In this document: one piece after another, positions 25,046 through 36,110 of the stretch
How the letters are laid out: each line of letters starts with the position of its first letter
Position numbering within the stretch: position 1 is the first letter of the stretch
From: Rhynochetos jubatus
Lineage: Eukaryota; Chordata; Aves; Eurypygiformes; Rhynochetidae
Direction of reading: 5' to 3'
DNA length: 64,000 bases
NCBI GenBank assembly: GCA_027574665.1
Contig: CM050650.1
Coordinates: 50,513,304 to 50,577,303 of the forward strand
Position numbers and translations under genes: made by a program
Notes under the pieces: model-generated
What the model was told of the DNA's origin: nothing
What the model saw: the letters and a program-made list of their open reading frames with translations, nothing else
Databases searched by the model: none

Positions 25046-25717
25046 TGAAATTTCTTTATGAAATGGATATCTGCAAATTGTGAATTTAGGACTACTACCT
25101 GTGGAACTTTTGTATGACAAGTTAATATCAATATTTAACTTTGTAAAATATATGACACTGGGCAGGAGATGAAAATATTCTGGCACGTACACACTGAAAG
25201 ATGGATTTGTTTTTTCACTTTGGCTTTCCTTGTGATTGTATTCTCTTAACTTTACCATTCTTTATTTTCCTTGTACTCCTCTTTCTTAAATGATCTTCAC
25301 AAGCGTCAGGTTTTTTCTAATTCCTAAAAGGAACAGCCTGGAATAAGGACATTTTTCATGCTCTTTCATGAGTTACCTGTATTACACAAGAGACCACTCA
25401 CTTTTATTCCCCAAATCATGGCACTGACAGTAGGTCCTCTCTAATCCTGGAGAAGCCTTTTCTTCATACTCTGTTCTATTTATTTTCTATTTCCAATCTT
25501 TCTTCTCCTGCTTTCATTATTCCCTTTGTCTCCCTTTTGCATTGCTCTGCCGTGCACTGAAATTTATTTACTGTATTTTTCAAGTAATCATTTATGACTC
25601 GCTCAGAGTAATTATCTGGTGAGTGTTGTCTGGATACAGGCCTCAGGCTTCTCAGGTCTCCTGGGTCTTCCTGGTGTTTCAAGCTAAGTATTATCACTTT
25701 GTTAAACCACATTTTGT

Positions 25718-25762
25718 AGAATCGTTTAGGTTGGAAAAGACCTTTAAGATTATGGAGTCCAT
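25718..25762 (-). mobile_element. CR1 LINE extreme 3' end, minus strand
   Basis: The block agaatcgtttaggttggaaa followed by agacctttaagattatggag is the complement of the last ~45 bp of an avian CR1. It is probably an independent, very short insertion 670 bp from the larger CR1, or a rearranged piece. Confidence 0.85.
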
Positions 25763-27018
25763 GATTTCTTTGAAAGAAAGAGAAATGAAAGGAAAACACT
25801 TTATTTGTGTGTAGCATAATAATTTATGAGAATACATACGTCCATGTTTTAGTTCTCTTTTCTAAAATGATGATTCCAAGAAGATTGTTACATATATGTA
25901 CCTAATACTTGATGTATCCAGTTTAAAACAGCAATTTTTGTTCAGAATGCTTATTATTCTTCTTGAACTAATTTAATGATAAGTTCCTCTGAATACATTT
26001 CTAAATATCTAACCAAATGACCTATTTCTGTAAATTTCTGGCCCTTTAGCTTGCCACAGTATTTCATTTTTAATTTCAGTCACTATTCATTACGTGTGGC
26101 TTTAGTTAGTTATTTGGCTTAAAATAATTCACGGCTTTATTTAAATAAATTTTGTTCTGATTTTTATTGTTTTGTTGTTTTTTTTTTTCTTCTACATTTA
26201 TCACTTGCCTAATTTGACACAGTTCAGGCTCGCCATATTTATAAGTAATTGGGTTCATATGTTGTTAAAAAATGAGTCACTAAAATGGACATATGGTCAT
26301 TATAACTACGTATGTCACAAACATTTCATCCCTAAACCTTGCAAATATGTAAAGAGTTTTATTTAGCTCAGTGAGGTTATTTTTATACAGAATTATTCAT
26401 ATTCCTAACTTCATATACTGATAGAGACTATGTATAGAGCATATGCTATCAAAAATTTACCTATTTACAGGTGTAAAGCTGCTGATGTCCAGAGCATTCT
26501 ACATAAGGTGGGAAGGAAAATTTTGATCAGGAGAACTTGGCAGACTTCCACTGCATCGGAAAAAGATACCATGTCGATATGTTGCAAAGGAACACTACGT
26601 GTTAAAATCCTTCTGTTTTATTTCTACAAACCTCATATAATGTATACTATACTCAGACTCAGTATTTCTGATCTGCTGGTGTCTTGCTTCTGCCATCTGC
26701 TTTTATGAAACTATTTTTACCTTAACAAGTATTGGTGGCTGCCATTGAGTGGCCTTTTGATGTGCAGTCAATCACAGACGAGAATAAAATTGCATAATAG
26801 ACGATAATTTCCGTTCTGATCATAAGCTCAGCTTTGTGTGCTGGGAGATTTCCTTCCAACAAATTGACAAATGCACCCGCAGAGGGAGTGACTGGCTGCA
26901 GCTGTGTGCCTCTTTGATCAGAAAGACAGGAATAAAGGAAGTCTTGAGAAGTACTGAGGTGGTTGTGAAATGAAGATAGATCTTCTTCTGGGAATATTCA
27001 CAGTTGGAATGAAGAACT

Positions 27019-27060
27019 CGGGTGGGTTTGGGTTTTTTGGTTGGTGGGTTTTTTTTTCCA
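27019..27060 (+). repeat. T/G-rich low-complexity tract
   Basis: Alternating GGGTTT-type units (cgggtgggtttgggtttttt) grade into a T-run. It resembles the complement of the A/C tract at 18051-18128. Confidence 0.6.
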
Positions 27061-28634
27061 AAAAAGACTGCCTGTCCTTTCAGGCCTCAAAATAGGTTTT
27101 GAAAATGAGTAAATCCCATAGAAGGCTATGCTGCTCTTTTAGCACCATTCCTCCTGACAAGAGAAATTGAAACACGGCCCAAAATAATAACCATATTTTC
27201 TTCAGAGAGCTGAAAGACTTGGTCAGCACATTCAGTATTTAAAACCAAAGTTAAGAAGAATTTTGCTGTTTCAATCTGTATTGCACCTCACGTGCCCCAG
27301 AGAAATGGTGGTGCATTTCTAACTTCCACCTGTGGATGTAAGGTGTGCAAAACGGGATGTTTTGGGAGCGGTGTGACCCATTCCCAAAGGTTAGATGCAG
27401 CCTGTACTTGCTACCTCTGTCTAAGCTTCAGCTTCTCCAATGTAAGGCCAAAAATAGCCCATGTATAGAGAATTACACATAATCAAACACAGATTTATCG
27501 TTCTATTTGTTCAGAAATGTTAACTTCATGCCTTGTTAGAAGGAAAATTCTGAGCTTCTGTTTTTTGGGAGAAAATGTCTAAATTTTTATGTAAGAAAAT
27601 TGCAAAGGATACTTAGACGTAAAAATTGTTTTAAATCAACTTTCACTTCAGCAAGAAGGAAGTGATTCATCCTGGCATCATCAATTCAGCTGTTATTTCA
27701 CATTTTAACTTATTTGGATCTTGCTTTTGTCAAAGCAAATCTTTTAAATAATTTTCTTTATCTGATGTTCTTGAAATGATACATGCCCACGAAACCTTTG
27801 GCTTCAGTTCATTACACGTGCCAACAGAAACGTGCTCTTCCAGGGGAATTACAACCTGAACTAGATAAACAGTCTTCTTATTCTGACATCTGAGATATTT
27901 TGATCTATCGTGGCAATAAGCTAAAACTTCAGATTATGAGGCCTCCGTTCTAATAGTGAAATTACTTTATATAGCCATCTTATCTTTTAATAAAAAAACC
28001 CCTATAGTTTATCTTTCTATTGAAATATACCTCAAAATTATAGGCCTGCAGGCCTAGGAATATCTGACTTCATATCAGCTATTGACCTAGACCTGACAGA
28101 GAGACAGAAATCATTATGTCATCTTCCTCAAAGTTGCTGATGTATGGGATAGTAAAGGTAAATCCAGCAAAACAGATTGGCAGAGAATTGGTAAAGTGGC
28201 AAGAAACATGCACAGTAAATTCGTGGTACAGCATAGCTCCACGTGGTCTTCACTATTTAGTATGCCTATTTATAATATATACATGTTTTGGCTATGCTTA
28301 GTGTTGGTTTAAAAAAAAGCAGAATGTGTCATTTCTTCTACAGTATCTCAACTGTTTTGCCACCTTTATACCATTGTATTCAGCTGATGTACTATATACA
28401 TCACCATTTATCAATCTGAGGGCTCCTATTGTATTTTGGCATTTCATTATGATTTGGAGTTACTCATTTTTCATATTGATAATAGTATTTGAGTCATGTG
28501 CCCAGTAAGCATTTTTTGTAAACTAAGTACTGGAGTCTCTATTCTCATCCTACTCAGCAAGTTCATGTCTACGTCTGTTCAGTGAATAAGGATTTCACTC
28601 TGCACTGAAAAAATAACGTTCTGAACTGGGGATT

Positions 28635-28683
28635 TCATACATACATACATACACACATATACATACATGTATGTATACACACC
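28635..28683. repeat. (CATA)n/(CA)n microsatellite
   Basis: Tandem CATA units (catacatacatacatacac) are followed by a partly inverted acatgtatgtatac segment, giving a small imperfect hairpin. Confidence 0.85.
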
Positions 28684-29479
28684 TCTGTAATCTATGTACA
28701 TCTATGCACACATCCACTTTATACATTTAATACTTAAGGGGTGATTGTAAATGTCTGTATTGAGTATGACTGAAATAGGTCCAATTAATTTCTGTTCAGA
28801 GAATATACTGAATTCATAGATTCTGGTGTGATACTGGAGTATTTGATACGTGTTTATTTTTTCTAGCTAACTAGCAGTTTTAGAGTAGGAATGATAGACA
28901 ATTTTTGGCAGAGGATTTGGGCCGTATGTTTTTTCCTGGCAAAAAAGGCTGCTGGGAGTTTTCTTCTGTCAGGGACTTAGAGGTGTTTAATATGGGAGTG
29001 TGTGTTATTTGGGTGCGGGAGAGGTAGCAAAGGTAGATGTTAATAACACTGAAGTGAGGAATACCCTTTAAAAACTTGGGAGGGAGAAAATTATCTTTGT
29101 GATAAGGTAAATCTTCAACCTTAACTACACAGATTTCTTTGTTTTAACTAATTCAGAAAAATGTTGGGTAGACATTTCTGTTACACAGTGGGAAATTTCT
29201 TTGGCAACCCATCTTTTTATAGTTATTTTTTGATGTAAGGTGTTAAATTTTACCGTCAGAGGAGCAAATAGCTAGGATACGTTTACGAAAGCTAGTGTAA
29301 TTACTCAGGATCTTTAACTAGTCTTCACATCTTTAAGAGATGTAATTTTGCCAAAAGAATTTATCATGGACCCGTTAGGTTAAATTCCAAATTACTACAG
29401 AAGCGCTGTATGTTTTGTAGCAAAACATCCTTTTCAAATGTTAAAAGGCAGGGACAATTTAAAATCGTTTCAAATAGAT

Positions 29480-30410
29480 CAACAGCATGGCCTTCGGAAA
29501 GCTCTGGAGCTGAAGCAAGCTGGCTGGGGGCAGGGGTGTAAAACACAGGCAGTTGTGCCAGCATCCCTGTCAGGAGCCACAGTGGCCCTGCCAGCCCCGC
29601 ACCGGTGGAAAGCTGAGGGCTCTAGAGCCAGAGACTGAGCCCCACGCAGAGGTGGAACACCCAGCAGAGCCCAAGGGTCTGGGTTCAACCAGATTTCTGT
29701 GGGTGAAGAGGCAGGAGGAGGAGGAGGCTGTCGTAGGCTGAGCACCCCTCACCCAACCCTGCCTGCTTACAGCCACCTGCACCAAATCGTGTCCTGATTA
29801 AGAAGAAGGAGCCCTGCTCCCACCAGTAGCTCTCTGCCTCACACACGTGTGTGATTTTACAGCCTGTTTTGAGACTCTCAGAGTTGCCGTGGCTGAAGAG
29901 GTGCTCTGTTTCCTCTCGCTGGTGCCCCCCTTTTTCCAAGAGGGGCAAGAGCAGGGTGGTATTGGCAGCGCAGAGCGGCAGCCAGGGTCGAGGTCTGGCG
30001 GGCCAGAGTGCAGCCCCACCGTGGGGTGGGCAAAGCTGGGCGTGTGGTGAGGGACAGAGCAGGATCCACCATCAGGTCGGTGCAAGGGGGCAGATCTGAT
30101 CACATCTGTGAGAAGCCCAGGCGGGAACAGTAACAGGCTGGTCTGGGCTCAGGCCCTGCTGTGGTGTTGCTGAGGCAGGGGCTGGCAGATCTGGGGGCTG
30201 GCAGATCTGGGGGCTGGCAGATCTGGGGGCTGGCAGATCTGGGAGCTGGCAGATCTGGGAGCTGGCATGGGGCCCGGGGCAGAGTGGGCAGCCCCAGGAG
30301 AAGCTGGGCAGGAGCAGTCAGGGCTGGTGGTGCCCCCAGTGCCCTGATAGCGTCTCTTCAGGCCACTCTGCAGAGCGATCATCCTCCTGAGTCTGCTGTT
30401 GCAGGTATTT
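29480..30410. other. GC-rich, stop-poor island of unknown nature
   Basis: About 0.9 kb markedly richer in G+C than the flanks, producing overlapping 60-114 codon frames in several frames of both strands at once, which is the signature of composition rather than coding. CpG dinucleotides are present but not dense (roughly fifteen in the central 600 bp by eye). It includes the 16-bp minisatellite at 30182-30270. No repeat family or protein is recognised. It could be a decayed element, an internal promoter/lncRNA exon, or locally biased DNA. Confidence 0.5.
30182..30270. repeat. 16-bp minisatellite, five copies plus a partial
   Basis: Unit ctggcagatctggggg. Copies start at 30182, 30198, 30214, 30230 and 30246; the last two end in gggag instead of ggggg. 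A partial sixth (ctggca) begins at 30262. The near identity of copies suggests recent expansion and possible length polymorphism. Confidence 0.96.
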
Positions 30411-32235
30411 CACTGTTAAAAGGATGGGTCTTTGGAAGGAGAGATCATGCCCATGGTTTGAAGGGAAAGCAAAGCACCAGCAAGCAGGATGAGATTAGCA
30501 TTTAAAAGTGAAGGGCAGGGATGTGACTGTCCCAGAACATCAAAGCGTAGTTTTCTGTTAGTACAGAACTATTTATTAGTAAAACAGGAAATTGGAAAGG
30601 CGCTCAAGGAAAACCTACTGCGGCATTTAGGCTTGAAACTGGCTGCTCATAGATGAAATATAATTTCACTTGTGCGTCTTGTGTTTTAAAGCAAATCAGG
30701 AAGAGAGTATAATGATACTGAGATCCCCACAAATGGGATGAGTACAAGCGAAGAAACCTAGAGATTCAAAACCTAACATTAGACCTGTAAACATCAAGGT
30801 AATAAGCCCTATTACGTTTATGTTCTCCAGAGCAGCTGGCTTCATCTCCTCCTTTCAAGCAATGCATGTGACTATACTGCATAAAACCATGTACTGGACT
30901 AACACTGTCTTGGGCTGCAATAATCTTAATTCCCTTGAGTTTTGGATTGCTTTTATTTGTAGTAACTCCTGTAGAAATTAATCAGAGTAAAAACAAAGAT
31001 TTCTGTGTTGGTAGGTGAGTAGGTAGGTACGTTTTCTCTGACACTTCTGAGGTTTTTATATGTGGAACTAATCTATTTCTGTATAGCCATTACAATGGTA
31101 CATATACTATTTTTATTCATATTATGATATGTATTGTATAAATTTTTAGACTCTGTTGTCTCATACTGAACAACTAACAAACTTCATGAGGTTAGAAAGC
31201 TCCTTCCATAGTCAAGTGTGACAGCTGCCATATTTACCACACATTTGTTTGAGTAGTTCTTCGTCTGTCCACCAATGCCTCTAGTATTTCACAGAATGTA
31301 GATACCATAAGAAAAATGTGCTAAATTTCCTGGGGAACTGCAAATGAGGGCAATTGTGAAAACAATGAAATCTGACTATTACAGTCCTCACCTTGAAGAC
31401 CTCTTCGCAGCCTTAAAGCTATTGCAGTACTCCTGCTTGAGATTTTCTGACCCTTCTATGAATTTCATTGAACTCACGCAGTCTGTTCCAAAATACTGTC
31501 CCATTCTTCCCCAGAACAGAGGTAATTTAAAAGTTGAAAGACTATACATTTTATTTTTACATTTAATACATCCTATTAATACGGACAACTGTAGCATATA
31601 GGCTGGAAATACGTAGAGTTTAAAGACTTATCCATATCGAAGCACATTAGAGAACTGTATGCCTCTATTTAAAATGAAACATGAATTTAGCTTGATTCTG
31701 TATCAAGGAAGTTCATGTCAGCATTGTGCTGACATAAGCATCCAGTAAATCAGGACAAAATTAGCTAGGAAAATAGCATTTTTAAAAGACTTTTAAAGGA
31801 AATGCCAACATAATTGTAGTGTTGGGTTAGCTAGCTGTGCATTCCTTCAACTTTAAAGAGAATTTGGGTATAGTAAAACTGAGTGAATTATTCACAGGAA
31901 ATAATTCAGTGGACAAATTTAGCTTGTCTCTTAGATTAAGAGGCATACTTCTTAGTGCAAAATTAGGTTATTGTGAGAATTGCTGAGTTGAAGATTTGCC
32001 TTACTGCAGTACAAGAAAGCAACTGCATGTGCATGCATAGTTCTGGAGGAAAAAATAGTAGTGCTGAGCTCCTGTCATTTTTATTTGTCTCTATTCTTGG
32101 TTTTGATTACTTGGTAGTGAGGAAGAGTCAGGAGGAAACTGTTAACCTGCCTATTTGCTGGTTTTTATGCAGCGTTACATTCTATGGAGTACATGTCCTG
32201 GGTTTGTATCTCCATATGTCTGTAATAGGGCTGCC
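30411..32235. other. Intron 1 segment, no gene recognised
   Basis: Ordinary AT-rich intron between the GC-rich island and a CR1. Frames at 31344-31601 and 31973-32239 (85-88 codons) have no family resemblance and no splice context. Confidence 0.55.
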
Positions 32236-33108
32236 ATAGTCATTTGCAGACAACAATAAGTTGGGTGGGAGTGTTGGACTGCTGGAGGGTAGGAGGGCCC
32301 TGCAGAGTGACTTTGACGGGCTGGATTGATGGGCTGAGGTCCACTGCATGGGGTTTAACATGGCTGAGTACTGGGTCCTCCATCACAGCACCCCCAGGCA
32401 GTGCTACAGGCTTGGGGACGAGTGGCTGGAAAGCTGTCAGGCAGAAAAGGACCTGGGGATGTTGGTTGATGGCTGACTGAATATGAGCCAGCAGTGTGCC
32501 AGGGTGGCCAAGAAGGCCAATGGCATCCTGGCCTGCATCAGGAACAGTGTGGCCAGCAGGAGTAGGGAAGTGATTATGCCCCTGTACTCAGCACTGGTGA
32601 GGCCGCACCTAGAGTACTGTGTTCAGTTTTGGGCCCCTCACTGCAAGAAGGACACAGAGATGCTGGAGCATGTCCAGAGAAGGGTGACAAAGCTGGGGAA
32701 GGGTCTGGAGAACAAGTCTTATGAGGAGTGGCTGAGGGAGGTGGGGTTGTTTAGCCTGGAGAAGGGGAGGCTCAGGGGAGATGTGATCGCTCTCTACAGC
32801 TACCTGAAAGGAGGCTGTAGGGAGGTGGGTGCTGGCCTGTTCTCCCAGGTAACTGGTGATAGGACAAGAGGAAACAGCCTCAAGTTGCATCAGGGGAGGT
32901 TTAGATTGGATATTAGGAAAAACTTATTCACTGAAAGAGTGGTCAGGCATTGGAACAGGCTGCCCAGGGAAGTGGGGGAGTCACCATCCCTGGAGGTGTT
33001 CAAGGAACGTGCAGATGTGGCCCTTGACATGGTCTAGTGGGTATGATAGTGTTGGGCTGGTGGTTGTACTAGATGATCTCAGGTATTTTTCAACCTTAGT
33101 GATTCAGA
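32236..33108 (+). mobile_element. CR1 LINE, 5'-truncated, ORF2 C-terminal part nearly open, plus strand
   Basis: Non-LTR retrotransposon in the sense orientation of PRKN. From 32243 one frame reads FADNNKLGGSVGLLEGRRAL and continues to the stop after 33037, broken only by two TGA codons (32327-32329 and 32474-32476). The distal 184 codons (32483-33037) are open and contain [53 protein letters not shown] and [20 protein letters not shown], typical of CR1 ORF2 after the RT. The 3' untranslated part (ctagatgatctcaggtattt) ends near 33108 with gattca. The active site FADD is FADN here. Preserved frame suggests a relatively young copy, but it lacks the 5' two thirds and is inactive. Confidence 0.96.
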
Positions 33109-36029
33109 ACACGAGTCTATTTAACCCCATCCTTGTCTCCATCAGTGACTGTAAGCATTCTTTGTGATGTTCTCACAGCTGTATTTAACTCGAATGACAG
33201 GAGTTTTAGGATGTATTTTCCTGAGAATGGCAAAAAAAGTCTTGTGACTGTATTTGTTAATTTTTACAGTCCTTGCAGTGATAAATTCCAATTTGGCTCA
33301 TCACATGACTAGAAGACAAGCTCTTCAAAGCTCAAAACTTAAACTATTCATTTGAAACTAGTATATATTATCCCCTCCTTTTGACTAGAGAGATTACTGA
33401 GCTGCCTGTGCCATAATTGCCAGTTTCTTTTCTCTCTTTGACCGTGTTACACATCCTGCATCTACCACTTCTCTGACAGAGTTTTGCAGAAGGTTTAGGT
33501 GAGTAGAGTAAGCCAATATCCCATTTTTTTGTCTGAATCTAGCTCCTATAAGCCTAATATGATGCCCCCTAAAATCTTGCAGTGTAAGCAAGTGCCCAGT
33601 CCCTACTCACCCTTTCCATGCTGCTCATGACTTTGTAGAAAAGTGTCTTCAAGTACAAATGAATGTAGCATTTATGAATACTACTGTATTGCTTTCCATA
33701 AACAGTTGTTTGAATAGAGTCGATAACGATTTTTATTTTAAAAGGAAATAAAATAATGAAAAAATGCAATCTTAAATTTTGAGTCAGTATTCCAGGAACA
33801 TTTTTTATTATATTCATTTAGTGTTAGCTAGAACTAAAGTTGTTTCTGTGAAAGATTTTAATCCTTGATAAGGAGAGAAATAGCCTCACCAAGGATGGGG
33901 TTTTTATAGACTTTGTTTATGTTAGATTACTACATTGCTCTCTACGTGTGACTACATCATAATATCGTTTGTTAGGTGAAGGTAATTTACAAATGATCAG
34001 AAGCAACCAAATTACTCTAGCTTAATGACTTGCCACTTACTGCCTGTGTAGGCTTTTTTTCTGCTGCGGCTGTGAAGTTGGCTTACATTAATGTGCATTA
34101 ATTTTATTTCACACATGCAATGATTGAGAAAGCCTAATGCTGCCAGTTGTCGTGGCTCAGCAGCAAGTGGTATGTTGCATATACCTGTCAGTCTGGACCT
34201 CGTGCAAAATATGCAGCGGGGCGTTTTGACAGGAAAGCATCATACCGATGCATCAATATCTGCAATGGCAACCCGCGCGGGGTAGTGTTTAAGGCGTTGA
34301 TTTCCACCCATTCAGACTGAAATGTGTGAAATCATTATCTCTGAGACACTATCTCACTCGTGTAGACAGCAGAGGTTCTGTAGCTGAATTTCCCTCTTTA
34401 CAGAAGAAGGAAATTGTTGGCGGGATGTTCAGTGCAAGGGCATCACGTCTCGGGATCTTGCTATCTCACCTTGACTCCAATTTGTTGGAATTTGGCAACT
34501 TTTTGATGAAAAGACATCTGTTTGAGAGTTTTCTTGGAGAGAGCTGAGGATATTTTTGCTAACTGATGAAAGGGCTCCATGAATTCCTTTACTGATTATT
34601 CTAATGCTGGTGTGATTTTATTTTTTCACATATATATATCTCAAGAAAAAAGTCAGACGAGACAGTTGGTCACAACTTTGTGACAGTGACAGCAGCCTCC
34701 AAAGTGGGACCTGATGTAGTGGAAATAGGGTAGAAATTAAAATGGATCTGACTGAACTGTCCTGCTCTCCAGTGTTCCTGGGAGCAAGAAGTGTTGGGAA
34801 GGTCTCCTAACGCGGAACCTAGATTCACAAATCTGGGAAGAAAAAGACTGTAACCAGTTCCAGGCTGCTGAAGTTGCTGTGGAAAGACACTTCGAAGAAC
34901 TTTGCACAAAGTTGTTTAACTGTTTAATTGGACTTGCAGCAGCATGTGCTGACTGGCTGTGTAATAAAAGCCTTGCCACAACTCTGAGTTGTTCCCTTAC
35001 AACCCTGACCTCAGCTTGCACAGGCTCCCCTACTCATCTTTTTCTTTCCAATTTTTGTTCCTTTTTAATCTTTTGCTTTACTTCTTCCCTTTTTTTTTGC
35101 AATTCCCTTGACACACTGAAAACGAGGAAATAACATTAAAAGTTGTAGAACAAGATTTACTGCTATCGCATTACTTTGTGTTCTGCTACTAGTTTCTCAT
35201 ACTACATATATCCCACAGTTGTATTTCTACAATTCAGGTTGTAAAACTTCCAGGCAGCAACTGACATTCACTCGGGGTTTATAAAGTGCCTACACATGCA
35301 CCTTGTGTTCATTAAATACAAAGATTAAAATAATAGAAAAGCATCTTGCCATATGATTGAGGATGCAAGAGCCCCAAGCATCTGAAATATCTGTTTTTAT
35401 TTTATTTATCATAATAAAAAATATACTTAGATCACCTGCCTTCAGCCTGTGCAGTGAGAGGTGATGCTCTGTGCATTTTCCTGTTTTTAATCTGCACTAA
35501 ACGGGTTAGTTGTACTGGATAAATTACTAATCACAGTTCATGAGAGTAATTTCATTCTGAAAAGGTAGGGGTAATAATTTCTAGTTTGAAGTAGTCCAGA
35601 TGTAGGTTTTCTAGATAAGAAGGGCTGTATTTTCAAGTCATGTGCAGAGCCCAGGAGGAACTGATCACCACAGATCAATAGTCACAAGATTTTTTGCCGC
35701 AGTCTTAGGAAAATACATTTCAAAGGTCTTGTTGTCTTAACTCAGCAGGGAAAGGGCTTTCAAAAATCAAAATAGTTTCATGTATTTCACACCATGCTTG
35801 GGTTAAACCTGGGCTATATTCTTTTTGTCCCTAGGGAGAATGGGGAATAAAGAGTACTTGAAACTGTTGTAGTTATTGTGGACACAATATAATTGCTCAG
35901 CAACAAGATCTAAAGTTTGAGTATGTGCATTCTGTTGCCACAGATCACACATTGTAGATTATAATTTTTGTTTAGTGTGTAGTGAAGCACGATTGTGTGA
36001 TTCACTACCTGAGGAAGAAAAAGGGTTGG
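33109..36029. other. Intron 1 segment, no gene recognised
   Basis: Mostly AT-rich intron. The stretch 34080-34330 has several CpGs (gcggggcg, cccgcgcggg) in otherwise CpG-poor DNA and no repeat signature. Frames of 65-94 codons show no family. Confidence 0.55.
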
Positions 36030-36110
36030 CTATTGATCCTGCTCTGGCAGGGGGGTTGGATTAGATAATCTCTAGAGGTCACTTCCAACCCCTTCCGCTC
36101 TGTGAATTTT
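36030..36110 (+). mobile_element. CR1 LINE 3' tail, plus strand
   Basis: The motifs ttgatcctgctctggcaggg, ggttggattagataatctct and agaggtcacttccaacccct ending in ctctgtgaatttt are the last ~80 bp of an avian CR1. It is of the same subtype as the tail at 15943-16087. Only the tail is present. Confidence 0.93.

Larger units (their letters stand above)
25763..29479. other. Intron 1 segment, no gene recognised
   Basis: AT-rich intron with no coding similarity. Visible structure is a T/G-rich low-complexity patch (27019-27060) and a CATA/TACA microsatellite (28635-28683). Confidence 0.55.

Noticed and set aside
30161..30505. 114-codon frame containing a repeated Gly-rich peptide
   Set aside because: The peptide repeat is simply the translated 16-bp minisatellite; no start context or homologue.
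32609..32890. 93-codon minus-strand frame
   Set aside because: Shadow of the plus-strand CR1 reverse-transcriptase region.
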